Shown: positions 54,668 through 64,000 of the stretch, piece after piece
Numbering within the stretch: the first letter of the stretch is position 1
Layout of the letters: every line of letters begins with the position of its first letter
NCBI RefSeq assembly: GCF_029688925.1
Contig: NZ_JARUKY010000001.1
Span: 310,001 to 374,000, forward strand
Direction: 5' to 3'
Length of the DNA stretch: 64,000 nt
Source of the DNA: Evansella sp. AB-P1
GTDB lineage: Bacteria > Bacillota > Bacilli > Bacillales > Salisediminibacteriaceae
Notes under the pieces: generated by a model
Told to the model about the DNA's origin: nothing
What the model saw: only the letters and a program-made list of their open reading frames with translations
Databases searched by the model: none
Program-made: the position numbers and the translations under genes

Positions 54668-54746
54668 TGAAAATATAGAACACATGACTCACTCATTAGA
54701 CTATGTGTGGGTTAATATAAGGTAATAAATTTAAAAGGATGTTACG

Positions 54747-55649
54747 ATGATAAAAAGAAAACCAATATATGTGGAAACAATGATTAAAGGCTCCATCGAG
54801 GATGTATGGTCGTATACGCAAACACCTAGCATCCACGAAAGATGGGACTTACGTTTCTCTAGTATTTCATACTTACCCAAGGATGGGGACGTTCAGCCCT
54901 TCTTGTATCAAACAAATATCGGTTTTGGTATTTCAGTAGCTGGAGAAGGGAGAAGTAAAGGGTCCAAGGAGCTTAAAGACGGATCAAAAGTTTCATCCTT
55001 ACAGTTTGGATCAGATACAAAAATATCTTTAATTAAAGAAGGAAGTGGCTTTTGGAAATACGAACCACAATCGGATCACGTTCGTTTCTATACATCATAT
55101 GATTATGAAACACGCTTTGGGGTTGTAGGTTCTCTAATTGATAAATACTTATTCCGCCCTTTAATTGGTTGGGCAACAGCTTGGAGCTTTGATGCTTTAA
55201 AACGATGGATTGAAGATGGTATTCCACCAGAGCAATCCATTCGTCGTCTTTTGTCAAATGTTCTTATTTGCTTAGCCCTTTGTTTTATATGGATTTATCA
55301 AGGGCTAGTTCCTAAAATATTATTTCCTGAAACAGGTGAACTGCAATTACTACAACAGGCAGGCTTTTTTTCAGGCTTTGAAAGGGAAATGGTGTTTGGC
55401 ATAGGGTTGCTTGAAATACTAATAGGTATTTTATTCTTATTACCGATTAATAAGCAACCGATATTTATAGCTACTAGTCTAGGGGTGGCCTTATTAGGAT
55501 TAGGAGCCTTTTTTACAGATTATACTGTGTTTTTTCAACCCTTTAATCCAGCAACGTTAAACATAGGAATGATCATCTTAGGGTTAATTGGCTGGTTAAA
55601 TGGGAAGGATCTTCCGCAAGGACAGCATTGTGTAAGGAGAAAATTATGA
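54747..55649 (+). CDS. SRPBCC plus DoxX-like membrane protein (YndG-like)
   Basis: A 300-aa two-part protein. Residues 1-150 have a START/SRPBCC start (IYVETMIKGSIEDVWSYTQTPSIHERWD). Residues 165-295 have four membrane helices of DoxX-like type (EILIGILFLLPINKQPIFIA). This, the DUF4166-like protein and the YndJ-like protein downstream form the same order as yndG-yndH-yndJ in B. subtilis. It overlaps the next gene by 4 nt. Confidence 0.85.
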   Translation: MIKRKPIYVETMIKGSIEDVWSYTQTPSIHERWDLRFSSISYLPKDGDVQPFLYQTNIGFGISVAGEGRSKGSKELKDGSKVSSLQFGSDTKISLIKEGSGFWKYEPQSDHVRFYTSYDYETRFGVVGSLIDKYLFRPLIGWATAWSFDALKRWIEDGIPPEQSIRRLLSNVLICLALCFIWIYQGLVPKILFPETGELQLLQQAGFFSGFEREMVFGIGLLEILIGILFLLPINKQPIFIATSLGVALLGLGAFFTDYTVFFQPFNPATLNIGMIILGLIGWLNGKDLPQGQHCVRRKL

Positions 55650-56326
55650 AGTCAATTTATGAACGAAACTTAGGAGATAGATTTAAAGAGTTACATCCAT
55701 TATTACAACGCAAGTTTTCATTGAATAGTGAACGAGAAGAAATAGCATATGGTGAAGGGACGATGTTTTCAATCAAAGGGGGAAGAGGCTGGATGAAGCC
55801 TTTTTTTCATTTAGCTTCAAAGAGAAATTTTCTATATCCTGAAAGAGGTTCAAATATTCCTTTTACTATTAAAAATGTAGCATTTAAAGATCCATATGGA
55901 AGAGAAACCGTGGCCTGGATTCGCCGTTTTCATTTTGAAGAGGTGACGAGAGGCTTTGATGCAACCATGGTTTTTAGTGAAAAAAGTGGAGGTATTATAG
56001 ACTATTTAGGAAATAAGCAGAGATTAATATCTCCTCTCACCTTTCACGTAACGAATACGGGAGGATTAATTATTCAATCTGGCCGTCCATATTTCTGGAT
56101 TAGTAAAGTAAAAATAGTAGCTCCAAAATGGATGGCTCCAATAGCGACTATTCGTGAAGAGGTACTAGGAATAACGGAGGAGGTAACTATACAGGTTAAT
56201 GTCAGCCATCCTCTATTTGGTTGTTTAATCGATTATCAAGGGTTGTTTCGACTATCTTTTGAAGCCCTTTCCAGTAATGAAATTCCAAAGGATGTATATC
56301 CAAAAATGTACACAAAACGGGAGTAG
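55646..56326 (+). CDS. DUF4166-like protein (YndH-like)
   Basis: A 226-aa soluble protein beginning MKSIYERNLGDRFKELHPLLQ, the usual start of the DUF4166 family, with a beta-rich body (VAFKDPYGRETVAWIRRFHF). The start is ATG 55646, overlapping the upstream stop (ATGA). It is located between the YndG- and YndJ-like genes. Function unknown. Confidence 0.8.
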   Translation: MKSIYERNLGDRFKELHPLLQRKFSLNSEREEIAYGEGTMFSIKGGRGWMKPFFHLASKRNFLYPERGSNIPFTIKNVAFKDPYGRETVAWIRRFHFEEVTRGFDATMVFSEKSGGIIDYLGNKQRLISPLTFHVTNTGGLIIQSGRPYFWISKVKIVAPKWMAPIATIREEVLGITEEVTIQVNVSHPLFGCLIDYQGLFRLSFEALSSNEIPKDVYPKMYTKRE

Positions 56327-58012
56327 ATGAAGGTGAAAAAAAAGACATTTAATAAGGTTATTGGCATAGGGGCTAGTACATGGTTAGTTATTATACTATT
56401 TTTTCCTATTGAACTGATAGAGGCCATGCTATCTTTTTCATTTTTTGTACTTGTGCCGATCGTTTTAACATTAACCTTTGAACGATCAGCGGAAGGCTTC
56501 ATCTTTACATTGTATAGAGTTTTACAATTTTTATACTATCCAAGTGCCCTTCTAGCTACTATAGGACTTTTTATTTCTCCCGGATTCATTTCTGGTCTTT
56601 TTTCATTAATCTGGCTGATTTACACGATAATTTTAGGAGGATATGGACTAGGGAGATTGCTATATAGGGGAGGTGTTCCCCATGAGGAATTAGTCATTGA
56701 TGCTGCGTTTATTTTTTTAGTGTTAGGTGGAGGGTGGCTTGTATTACACCAGTTTGGAGTAGAAGGATTACCATTTTCATCTGTCATCGTATTATTAACA
56801 GCCATTCATTTTCATTATTCTTCTTTTATTGTGCTAATTTTTACAGGGATGTTAGGTCGGTTTATCGTACAAAACAATCTATCTATTAGAGGGTACTCGT
56901 TTATTATATACGGAATGATCGCTGGACCATTATTGGTTGCAGCAGGAATTACGATAGGCGGGGTTTTAGAGTTTATCTCAGTAGTTGTCTATGTTATTCT
57001 CTTGTATTGGCTAGGGGGTATAACGATTTGGATAATGCTATCATCTTCTGTTAAGAGTTGGGGGAACTATTGTATCGCTTTTTCCTCCATGTGTTTATTA
57101 GGGACAATGGCCCTTTCCTTTTTATACAGTTATGGGATTACCTTTGGTCCATTTCTATTAACCATTCCTGACATGGTACTCTTTCATGGTGTAGGTAATG
57201 CCTTCTTCTATGCATTTATTGGTGTTTTAGGTTGGCTAAAAGTGAAGCCTGACCCAAGAGATGATTATTATAGTGTGGAAATAAGTCAGCTGCGAGGTAA
57301 AGGAGCGATTGGTGAAAGTTTTATAAAACAAAGTGACTTAATAGATGACACAAAAGAAAAAGGTGGGTTAGTCGACCAGTTTCATACATATAGAAACGAG
57401 TCTTTTCATACTGAAGCTGTACATCCTACAATCCAACACTTTTATGAGAATACAACGGCATATAGGATGAAAGCAAAAACGAAATGGCATAGGGGCTTTC
57501 GTTTTTTGTCAAAGCTATATCATACAATAACTAGCTCAGTAGAACAGCTTAATTTAGAGCCTCATAGAGCTTCGCTAAAAGAGCAGGAAATGATAGGGCA
57601 GGTAATTCCCATCAAAGAAAAAATGGATGGAAGGGAAGATCCGAGAGTGTGGATTAGGAAGGATAATGAAGAAAATCATACCATTTTTGTTGCTATTTAT
57701 TCTTATTATGAGCATGAGAATATTCCGTACATGAATATTGCTTTGCCACTACCTCGTTCAGTAATGACAGGTGTTTTACGTTTTAACAATGATCAGGACA
57801 ATGGGCTCATTTTAACGACTAAAAGGAAGCGTGACAGGACAGGTCATGAAGGAATTTATTTGACTTTTCGAAGCATTACGGTTCGTTTACCAATTTCTGA
57901 ATCGTTTCATATCAAGGAGGTAGGGCAGAGACGTTTAACGGCGAAACATAGTATGACCCTTTGGGGATTTCCATGTTTAACCATTGACTATAGCATTTGG
58001 ATGGAGAAATAA
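56327..58012 (+). CDS. yndJ: YndJ-like membrane protein
   Basis: A 561-aa protein: the first 300 residues hold eight to nine membrane helices, the last 250 residues are soluble and beta-rich. The membrane part contains the YndJ hallmark stretches FLVLGGGWLVLHQFGV, TAIHFHYSSFIVLIFTGM and FHGVGNAFFYAFIGVLGW. The ATG directly follows the upstream stop. The soluble tail makes it longer than a bare YndJ domain. Function unknown. Confidence 0.85.
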   Translation: MKVKKKTFNKVIGIGASTWLVIILFFPIELIEAMLSFSFFVLVPIVLTLTFERSAEGFIFTLYRVLQFLYYPSALLATIGLFISPGFISGLFSLIWLIYTIILGGYGLGRLLYRGGVPHEELVIDAAFIFLVLGGGWLVLHQFGVEGLPFSSVIVLLTAIHFHYSSFIVLIFTGMLGRFIVQNNLSIRGYSFIIYGMIAGPLLVAAGITIGGVLEFISVVVYVILLYWLGGITIWIMLSSSVKSWGNYCIAFSSMCLLGTMALSFLYSYGITFGPFLLTIPDMVLFHGVGNAFFYAFIGVLGWLKVKPDPRDDYYSVEISQLRGKGAIGESFIKQSDLIDDTKEKGGLVDQFHTYRNESFHTEAVHPTIQHFYENTTAYRMKAKTKWHRGFRFLSKLYHTITSSVEQLNLEPHRASLKEQEMIGQVIPIKEKMDGREDPRVWIRKDNEENHTIFVAIYSYYEHENIPYMNIALPLPRSVMTGVLRFNNDQDNGLILTTKRKRDRTGHEGIYLTFRSITVRLPISESFHIKEVGQRRLTAKHSMTLWGFPCLTIDYSIWMEK

Positions 58013-58053
58013 CAATGATAATTACACCTTCTGTATAGAGGACATAACCTTAG

Positions 58054-58683
58054 TTATTCTTCCTTCCAAACGCTACGAATAAATGATTGAATTCGTTGTT
58101 CGTCCTTTTGCATAAAGGCATCTAATAATTCATCCTCAGATAACCGTTTAAGCATAGCTTTTTTTTCAGCAGGATCTTTCACATGCATCAATATTTCATT
58201 TCTTACTTCTTTTATTTTTTTTAGGTATGGTTCGTATTCTTCACCGAACGTATTTGCAAGCTTATCAAAAATTTTCTTCGTCACGATTGGGCTTGCCCCT
58301 GTTGTAGAGATTGCAATTTGTAAAGGTCCCCGCTGAAGTATACTAGGAATAAAAAAATTACTTAATGATTGGTCATCTACAATATTTAAAAAGGGCACAT
58401 GATCAATAGCATCATGATATATATCCATATTTATTTCTTTTTTGTCCGTAGCAGCTACAACAATAAAAGCCCCTTCAGTATCTCCTTTTTTGTAAGGTCG
58501 TTGTTCATATTCACATTGAGATATGATTTCTTCCAATTCTGGACATAAAAAGGGACTAATAACCTTTACCTTACAATGAGAAGAAAGGAGTGCTACTATT
58601 TTTCGAAAAGCAACTTTTCCACCACCAATTACTGTACATCGTTTATTGGCTAGCTTTACCATACATGGTGTAAATTCAGACAT
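58054..58683 (-). CDS. sirC: Precorrin-2 dehydrogenase (siroheme synthase N-terminal type)
   Basis: A 209-aa NAD-dependent enzyme oxidising precorrin-2 to sirohydrochlorin (YlnF type). It has a Rossmann motif with CTVIGGGKVAFRKIVALL and the family block VVAATDKKEIN...NIVDDQSLSNFFIPSILQRGPLQIAISTTGASP. It is the last gene of the operon and overlaps sirB by 8 nt. Confidence 0.92.
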   Translation of the reverse strand: MSEFTPCMVKLANKRCTVIGGGKVAFRKIVALLSSHCKVKVISPFLCPELEEIISQCEYEQRPYKKGDTEGAFIVVAATDKKEINMDIYHDAIDHVPFLNIVDDQSLSNFFIPSILQRGPLQIAISTTGASPIVTKKIFDKLANTFGEEYEPYLKKIKEVRNEILMHVKDPAEKKAMLKRLSEDELLDAFMQKDEQRIQSFIRSVWKEE

Positions 58684-59437
58684 ATTTATTCACCTGATCT
58701 TGCATCCATGCAGTGATAGCAGGATGTGGGAGGTATGTTGATCCATTATAAATATGAGCTATTCCTTTAAGCTTAGTAGGGATTTTCTTGGAGGTGTAAT
58801 ACCCTTCACTAATAAAAACAGGAATCGCTACAACCTTTTTTGTCCCATTCTTTGTAAGGGATTGGGCTACGGTTGTAATCGTAGCCGGTAAAATGGTACC
58901 GTAATTAGCTTCAGAAAAACCAAGCTTCTCTTGGAAATAGTGAACCATTTCCTCCAATGTATTGTCCCAAAGTGTTTTAAAATAAGGTCGATCACTTCCA
59001 TGTGCAACGAGGAGTAAACTTTCTTTTCCTGGATTTTCCGAAAGCTCCTGTATCCGTTCCTGTAAAACTTGCAGTATATTTGGATGATTGTCCATTGCCT
59101 TACCCCAAATGATTTCGGCACGAGGATGAATCAATGCTAGCTCTGTTTCTTTTCGCGGTTCTTCAATTATCCCTAGGGCATACTGGATCTCGTCTAGGTG
59201 CGTACTTCCTGAGCAAACAAAGAATGGAATGACTAGAATTTCATCTACTTGCTGTTTTTCAAGGCGGCGAACGCCATCAGCTATACTCCGTCCTTCCACG
59301 AGCTCTAAATAGCCAATTGTTATAGGGACATCTGTTTGAACTTCTTCCACACAGCTATCAATATAATTAATCCACTTTTTATTACGAGACCCATGGGCAA
59401 TGATTAATATTCCTTTATTTATGTGATTACGTGTCAT
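58676..59437 (-). CDS. sirB: Sirohydrochlorin ferrochelatase
   Basis: A 253-aa CbiX/SirB-type chelatase inserting iron into sirohydrochlorin (YlnE type). The duplicated halves each begin with the chelatase motif (ILIIAHGSRNKKW and LLLVAHGSDRPYF) and contain a metal-binding His and PFFVCSG/PVFISEGYYT. The start is ATG 59437 with GAAGGTG upstream. Confidence 0.92.
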   Translation of the reverse strand: MTRNHINKGILIIAHGSRNKKWINYIDSCVEEVQTDVPITIGYLELVEGRSIADGVRRLEKQQVDEILVIPFFVCSGSTHLDEIQYALGIIEEPRKETELALIHPRAEIIWGKAMDNHPNILQVLQERIQELSENPGKESLLLVAHGSDRPYFKTLWDNTLEEMVHYFQEKLGFSEANYGTILPATITTVAQSLTKNGTKKVVAIPVFISEGYYTSKKIPTKLKGIAHIYNGSTYLPHPAITAWMQDQVNKYV

Positions 59438-59464
59438 ACTATTCACCTTCAAGTTAGAGGATAT

Positions 59465-60241
59465 TTAAGTTAAGTTTAACATAGGTCTACTTTTTTCTTT
59501 AAACCAAGCAATTTTTTCTCGCATGGTAACAACTTCCCCTACAACGATAATTGCTGGAGATCGAAATTGTGCTTCTTCCACTTTAGCTACAATATTCTCT
59601 AATGTCCCAACTAACGTCTCCTGTTCTTCTGTTGTTCCCCACCGTACTAGTGCAACAGGTGTTTTAGAAGAACGGCCATGGAGAATAAGCTGTTCTCGTA
59701 TCATTTTAATGTTTCCTACCCCCATATAAAAAACAAGGGTATCTACAGATGTAGCTAATTTATCCCACTGTATATCCTTTCTAATTTCATCTGTACGCTT
59801 ATGACCTGTCACAAAAGCGCAAGATGAACTAAAGTCACGATGGGTCAACGGAATACCAGCATAGGAGGTTGCAGCAATCCCAGAAGTAATACCTGGAACA
59901 ATTTCAAATGGGACTCCGTATTCTGCACAATGCTCTGCTTCTTCCCCCACTCGACCAAATATACTTGGATCTCCCCCTTTAAGGCGAGCAACAACTTTTC
60001 CCTTTAGAGCATGCTTTACTAAAATTTCGTTGATTCCATGTTGCGGTATCGTATGGCGATCAGGCATTTTCCCACAATAAATAAGTTCGACGTTTGGTTT
60101 TGCATATTCTAATAATTCCTTATTTACAAGTCGATCATACACGATAACATCAGCGTTCTTAATGGCTTTTACCCCTTTTATCGTAATTAAATCAGGGTCT
60201 CCAGGGCCAGCACCCACAAGATAAACTTTTCCTATATTCAT
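59465..60241 (-). CDS. cobA: Uroporphyrinogen-III C-methyltransferase
   Basis: A 258-aa SUMT enzyme making precorrin-2, the first step to siroheme. The motifs are VGAGPGDPDLITIKG, ADVIVYDRLV, RLKGGDPSIFGRVGEEAE and PGITSGIAATSYAGIPLTHR. The ATG at 60241 follows AAAGGGG. Corresponds to NasF/YlnD of B. subtilis. With sirB and sirC it forms a complete siroheme route for the nitrite reductase upstream. Confidence 0.95.
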   Translation of the reverse strand: MNIGKVYLVGAGPGDPDLITIKGVKAIKNADVIVYDRLVNKELLEYAKPNVELIYCGKMPDRHTIPQHGINEILVKHALKGKVVARLKGGDPSIFGRVGEEAEHCAEYGVPFEIVPGITSGIAATSYAGIPLTHRDFSSSCAFVTGHKRTDEIRKDIQWDKLATSVDTLVFYMGVGNIKMIREQLILHGRSSKTPVALVRWGTTEEQETLVGTLENIVAKVEEAQFRSPAIIVVGEVVTMREKIAWFKEKSRPMLNLT

Positions 60242-60366
60242 GATTGATTTAGCCCCTTTCACAAAAGCTTTCTTTCATATTATACGATTAAGCATTAATT
60301 ATCTATTAATCTGATAAAAATAATATAGTTTATTTACTTAGTAATTATGTTATTTTTTAACAGCTG

Positions 60367-62550
60367 TCATATCTTAATTTCTTTTTCTTTATCTGTTTTC
60401 TTGTTACTTGTGTCTAATAGCTTTTCCGTCAAGGGTGTTAAACGAACCGCACTTATTTTAAATTCAGGCATTTTACAAAAGGGATCTAGTGTTGGACTAG
60501 TAATTCTATTGATAGATTGAGAGTCACCCCAATGAAACGGTGCAAAGATAGTGTCACGTCTAATTTTTTCTGTGTACTTGCTTCGGATTACCATCGTCCC
60601 TCTCTCCGATGTTAATTCAACTAAAACCCCATCTTCAATTCCATACTGATTTGCTGTTTCTGGATGAATTTCTAATAAAGGTTCACTTGCTCTCTTATTT
60701 AGCTCCGTACTTCTTCTCGTTTGGACTCCAGTTAAATAATGCTCCATTATTCTCCCTGTTGTTAAATAGAGGGGGAACATCTCTGAGATCCTTTCGTTGG
60801 AACCTGTTTGAGGAAGGGGATAAAATACAGCCTTTTCGTCTTCATGGGCGAACGATTGATCGAATAAACGATCTGTTCCATTATGCTCTGGATGTGGACA
60901 TGGCCAGAAAATCCCTTCTTCTTTTAAGCGGCTATACGTAATACCGTAATAATCAGCCTTTCCACCTTTACTTGCAATTCTAAGTTCGTTGAAAATATCC
61001 TCTGCAGTAGAAAAGTTAAATGCAGATTTACATTCTAATAAGTCTGCTAGATCACAAAGAATTTGCCAATCATGCTTTACTTCACCAGGTAGTGGACGTT
61101 CACCCTTTCTTAGGACAACACGGCCTTCCAGATTTGTCATCGTGCCTTCATCCTCCAAATAGCTGGAAGTTGGAAGGATGATATCTGCCATGCGACTCGT
61201 TTCTGATAAGAACATATCAACAACCACTAAGAATTTAAGCTTCTTTAGGGCTTTTTCAACAAAGATTCCATTGGGGTTGGAGACAACGGGATTAGAGGCC
61301 ATTACAAGCATACCTGTAATATCCCCTTGGTCCACTTTTTCCATCATCTCATAGGCAGAAACTCCTTTTCTAGGTAACTCTTTTTCATCGATACCCCATA
61401 CTTCAGAAATATATTTGCGGTGCTCAGGATTTTCGATGGAACGATAGCCTGGTAATTGATCTGCCTTTTGTCCGTGCTCTCGACCCCCTTGACCATTACC
61501 TTGACCTGTAACAGCGCCGTATCCACATGCATGCTTACCTATTTTTCCTGTAGCAAGGACTAAATTAATAAATTGGCGAACATTTTCATAGCCGTTTGCA
61601 TGCTGTTCAACCCCTCTTGCTGTAAAAATAAAGCCTGTTTCTGCTTGACCATATTCCACTGCTGCCTGCTCTATTTCCTCCACAGATACACCGGCTAAGC
61701 GTGCCATTTCCTTTAAGTCAATTGCTTTTATATCTTCTTTTAACAGATGAAAATCATTTGTTCTTTCTTCGATAAAGGCTTTATCAACATAGCCCTTATC
61801 CATAATGACCTTCAGCATTCCATTTGCAATATGGGCGTCCGTTCCTGGCTTAGGTTGCAAATGTAGGTCAGCAAGCTTAGATGTTGCTGTTTCTCTAGGA
61901 TCAATGACGATAATAAAAGCGCCATTTTTTTTAGCTTTTCGGAAATATGGTAGGATAGTTGGCTGACAGTCAGCAATGTTTGTTCCAACTAATAGGATAC
62001 ACTTCGCATCTGGAATTTCAGCTAGACTGTTTGTTAAACCACGATCAATTCCAAAAGCGGCATTTCCAGCTGTTGCAGCTGCACTCATACAAAATCGACC
62101 ATTATAATCAATGTGCTTCGTTTTTAATGCAACTCTAGCAAATTTTCCTAAGAGGTATGCTTCTTCATTTGTAAGAGAGCCACCACCATAAACCCCCATG
62201 GAATCTCGACCTGATTCCCGTTGAATTTCTTTTATTTGATCTGCAATGTACTCATAAGCTAATATCCATGGAATTTGTACAAACTCACCATCTATCTTAA
62301 TAAGAGGATGGGTAATACGATCACCATTAATAGCGTGCTGATGGGCATTTGCCCCTTTAATACAAAGCCTCCCTTGTGAGGTAGGATCTTGTTTATTAGG
62401 CTTTGTTTTAAAACGTTTCCGCGTGATGATTCTTTCTTCTACTAATTCCATTGAACATTGAACACTGCAATACGGGCATTGTGTATTCATTACTTTTTCG
62501 GTGCTTTTTTCAAGCTGCTCTGAACGGAAATGCTTTAAAAAGTCTGTCAA
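60367..62550 (-). CDS. nasC: Assimilatory nitrate reductase catalytic subunit
   Basis: A 727-aa molybdopterin oxidoreductase. The N-terminal [4Fe-4S] motif is CPYCSVQC...GRLCIKG; the molybdenum-cofactor domains follow (YNGRFCMSAAATAGNAAFG, ILLVGTNIADCQP, MASNPVVSNPNG, DIILPTSSYLEDEGT) and the C-terminal Molydop_binding domain ends HWGDSQSINRIT...KMPEFKISAVR. Length agrees with NasC/NarB. The start is TTG 62550 with AGGTGTG 8 nt upstream. It follows nirD in a nas-type operon; the NasB-type electron donor is not in the window. Confidence 0.95.
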   Translation of the reverse strand: MTDFLKHFRSEQLEKSTEKVMNTQCPYCSVQCSMELVEERIITRKRFKTKPNKQDPTSQGRLCIKGANAHQHAINGDRITHPLIKIDGEFVQIPWILAYEYIADQIKEIQRESGRDSMGVYGGGSLTNEEAYLLGKFARVALKTKHIDYNGRFCMSAAATAGNAAFGIDRGLTNSLAEIPDAKCILLVGTNIADCQPTILPYFRKAKKNGAFIIVIDPRETATSKLADLHLQPKPGTDAHIANGMLKVIMDKGYVDKAFIEERTNDFHLLKEDIKAIDLKEMARLAGVSVEEIEQAAVEYGQAETGFIFTARGVEQHANGYENVRQFINLVLATGKIGKHACGYGAVTGQGNGQGGREHGQKADQLPGYRSIENPEHRKYISEVWGIDEKELPRKGVSAYEMMEKVDQGDITGMLVMASNPVVSNPNGIFVEKALKKLKFLVVVDMFLSETSRMADIILPTSSYLEDEGTMTNLEGRVVLRKGERPLPGEVKHDWQILCDLADLLECKSAFNFSTAEDIFNELRIASKGGKADYYGITYSRLKEEGIFWPCPHPEHNGTDRLFDQSFAHEDEKAVFYPLPQTGSNERISEMFPLYLTTGRIMEHYLTGVQTRRSTELNKRASEPLLEIHPETANQYGIEDGVLVELTSERGTMVIRSKYTEKIRRDTIFAPFHWGDSQSINRITSPTLDPFCKMPEFKISAVRLTPLTEKLLDTSNKKTDKEKEIKI

Positions 62551-62585
62551 TTTCTCTCACACCTTTTCCGGTAGTCGATTAAAAG

Positions 62586-62909
62586 TTATATGATTAAGTA
62601 AACAATATTGTCTACGACCTCAACAGGATAGGTTTTTACACAGCCATCATCCGGCTTTTGTACCTCTCCTGAAGATACATCGATCTTCCAATCGTGCAAT
62701 GGACAAAATACAAACTCACCACTTACGATTCCTTGAGATAAAGGACCTTGCTTATGTGGGCATCTATTTTCAATTGCTTTTATTTTTCCATTGGATAGAC
62801 GAAACAAAGCAATTTCATGATCACCAACGTTAACTTCTTTACCAACTTGAAGAGGAAGATCTTCTATTTTAGCAACTTCCAATCGTTTTTTTTCCTTCGT
62901 TTGATTCAC
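62586..62909 (-). CDS. nirD: Nitrite reductase small subunit (Rieske protein)
   Basis: A 107-aa Rieske-type [2Fe-2S] protein with the cluster motif CPHKQGPL and CPLHDWKID. NirD/NasE works with the siroheme subunit NirB in nitrite reduction to ammonium. It lies 17 nt after nirB. The normal NirD size. Confidence 0.95.
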   Translation of the reverse strand: MNQTKEKKRLEVAKIEDLPLQVGKEVNVGDHEIALFRLSNGKIKAIENRCPHKQGPLSQGIVSGEFVFCPLHDWKIDVSSGEVQKPDDGCVKTYPVEVVDNIVYLII

Positions 62910-62926
62910 AAAAACTCATCTCCTTT

Positions 62927-64000
62927 TTAGTTCTGAATAACTTCTAAGGACTTATTTTTAAATAATTCGTCTTGGTGCTTTTCGCTTTCTACAATTTCTT
63001 TCCATGGATCCTTTAATGTAGAAAGTGCAATTTCCATTCTTTCTACAAGGGACTGTTTTTTGTCTTGGTCATCTATGACGACTGATTTTACATGTTCTAA
63101 ACCAACTCGTTCAATCCAGTGGGAGGTTCTTTCTAAATAACGGGCATCCTCTCGGTAGTATTGGAGGTAGGCAGCTATTACTTCTAATACTTCCTCATTT
63201 GTTTTTACTTTACATAGTAGATCAGCAGCACGAAGCTCCGTTCCACCGTTACCACCTACATAAATTTCCCATGCACCTTCCACACCAACTACCCCAATGT
63301 CTTTAATCCCTGATTCGGCACAGTTTCGCGGACATGCGGACACTGCCATTTTCACTTTATGTGGAGTGTTTAATCGTTCGAATTTCTTTTCTATGGCAAT
63401 CCCTAAGCCGATGGAGTCCTGTGTACCAAAACGGCAGAAGTTTTCTCCTACACATGTTTTCACTGTTCTAATTGATTTCCCGTATGCATAGCCTGATGGC
63501 ATATCTAAATCTTTCCATACGTTGGGTAAGTCTTCTTTTTTAATTCCTAGAAGGTCAATTCGTTGACCACCCGTTACCTTTACGAGAGGAACATTGTATT
63601 TATCTGCAACATCTGCGATTTTTCTTAAATCCTTGGAGTTTGTAACGCCACCGTACATTCTTGGAACGACAGAATAGGTTCCATCGTTTTGAATATTTGC
63701 GTGCATTCTTTCATTTACAAATCTAGACTCTCGTTCATCCTCATAATCTGTTGGATTCACCATTCCTAAATAATAGTTGATAGCAGGGCGACATTTAGAA
63801 CAGCCTTCCTCTGTTTTCCAACCTAAGACGTTCATTACTTCTCTTGTATGTGTCAATCCTTTGTTTCTTATTTCAGAAGTAACTTCAGCGTGTGATAAAT
63901 CTGTACATGCACAAATGGTTTCTTTTTCATCTACTTGTTCGTATTCATCTCCTAATGTACAGGCAAGAACATCACCAACAAGTCCTTTACAAGTACCACA
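62927..64000 (-). CDS. nirB: Nitrite reductase large subunit NirB, C-terminal part (cut by window end)
   Basis: The frame continues to the window end without a start, so only the last 357 residues of a usually 800-residue protein are visible. It begins in the BFD-like [2Fe-2S] domains (CGTCKGLVGD and CACTDLSHAEV), then EEGCSKCRPAINYYLG, and the siroheme/[4Fe-4S] sites TCVGENFCRFG and ACPRNCAESG. The N-terminal FAD/NAD part is outside the window. It reduces nitrite to ammonium with the siroheme made by cobA-sirB-sirC. Confidence 0.95.
   Translation of the reverse strand, partial: CGTCKGLVGDVLACTLGDEYEQVDEKETICACTDLSHAEVTSEIRNKGLTHTREVMNVLGWKTEEGCSKCRPAINYYLGMVNPTDYEDERESRFVNERMHANIQNDGTYSVVPRMYGGVTNSKDLRKIADVADKYNVPLVKVTGGQRIDLLGIKKEDLPNVWKDLDMPSGYAYGKSIRTVKTCVGENFCRFGTQDSIGLGIAIEKKFERLNTPHKVKMAVSACPRNCAESGIKDIGVVGVEGAWEIYVGGNGGTELRAADLLCKVKTNEEVLEVIAAYLQYYREDARYLERTSHWIERVGLEHVKSVVIDDQDKKQSLVERMEIALSTLKDPWKEIVESEKHQDELFKNKSLEVIQN

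Overview
The window looks like a chromosomal segment of a low-GC, spore-forming Bacillaceae species (Bacillus sensu lato). The evidence is strong AGGAGG ribosome-binding sites with frequent GTG/TTG starts, Bacillus-type genes (a yndG/H/J-like set, a YtrA-type ABC operon, KatG with a PerR-like box, nas-type nitrogen genes, a SinI peptide, a spore-coat-like SPOCS protein, a KinA-like PAS kinase) and several families of dispersed intergenic repeats. No rRNA, tRNA, CRISPR array, intact IS element or prophage was seen.

Layout. 0-9 kb: end of a membrane protein gene, 23S rRNA methyltransferase RlmCD, a Gfo/Idh oxidoreductase, a Crp/Fnr regulator with an SDR enzyme, and a YtrA-type GntR/ABC operon behind a perfect inverted-repeat operator. 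9-11 kb: an Rpn (PD-(D/E)XK) nuclease gene with a strong promoter and two LexA-type boxes. It has an internal start producing its C-terminal domain, followed by a second, separate copy of that domain. 11-19 kb: small unknown genes, a PEP/pyruvate-binding protein, KatG and a DUF4085-like protein. 19.8-29 kb: malate:quinone oxidoreductase, then a c-di-GMP-I riboswitch with a terminator in front of a 203-aa protein and a 1176-aa Sel1/TM/RCC1 protein, then a glutaredoxin, a bactofilin-like protein and an MBL hydrolase; five copies of a GAACCGTCCCC repeat lie here. 29-33 kb: a CdsA-like protein, a DesK/NarL-type two-component pair and, on the minus strand, a second c-di-GMP-I riboswitch directly in front of a 42-aa SinI anti-repressor gene.

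33.4-39.7 kb is a galactarate operon (CdaR, GarD, a DHDPS-family aldolase, a glycerate kinase, GarR) that would carry galactarate to pyruvate plus phosphoglycerate. 39.8-46.4 kb holds a TetM-like GTPase, phosphatidylserine synthase, an unusual MauE/MauD/MauA-like cysteine-rich cluster on the minus strand, and an AAC(3)-family acetyltransferase. 46.7-51.3 kb holds sugar-acid dehydrogenases, an ASCH protein, a frameshifted RpoA-CTD-like gene and a SPOCS coat-like protein. 51.8-58 kb holds a four-PAS sporulation-type kinase, a lipoprotein and the yndG/H/J-like operon. 58-64 kb is a minus-strand operon for assimilatory nitrate/nitrite reduction with its own siroheme genes (nirB partial, nirD, nasC, cobA, sirB, sirC).

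The most interesting signals are (i) the SOS-type Rpn gene-within-gene system plus a detached C-terminal copy, (ii) two c-di-GMP-I riboswitches 11 kb apart, one on sinI and one on a new Sel1/RCC1 membrane protein operon, (iii) an orphan cysteine-rich MauA-like cluster lacking the second TTQ tryptophan region, and (iv) six same-strand copies of a Bacillaceae-1-like structured RNA with compensatory base changes. All assignments come from reading the sequence; no database search was run.
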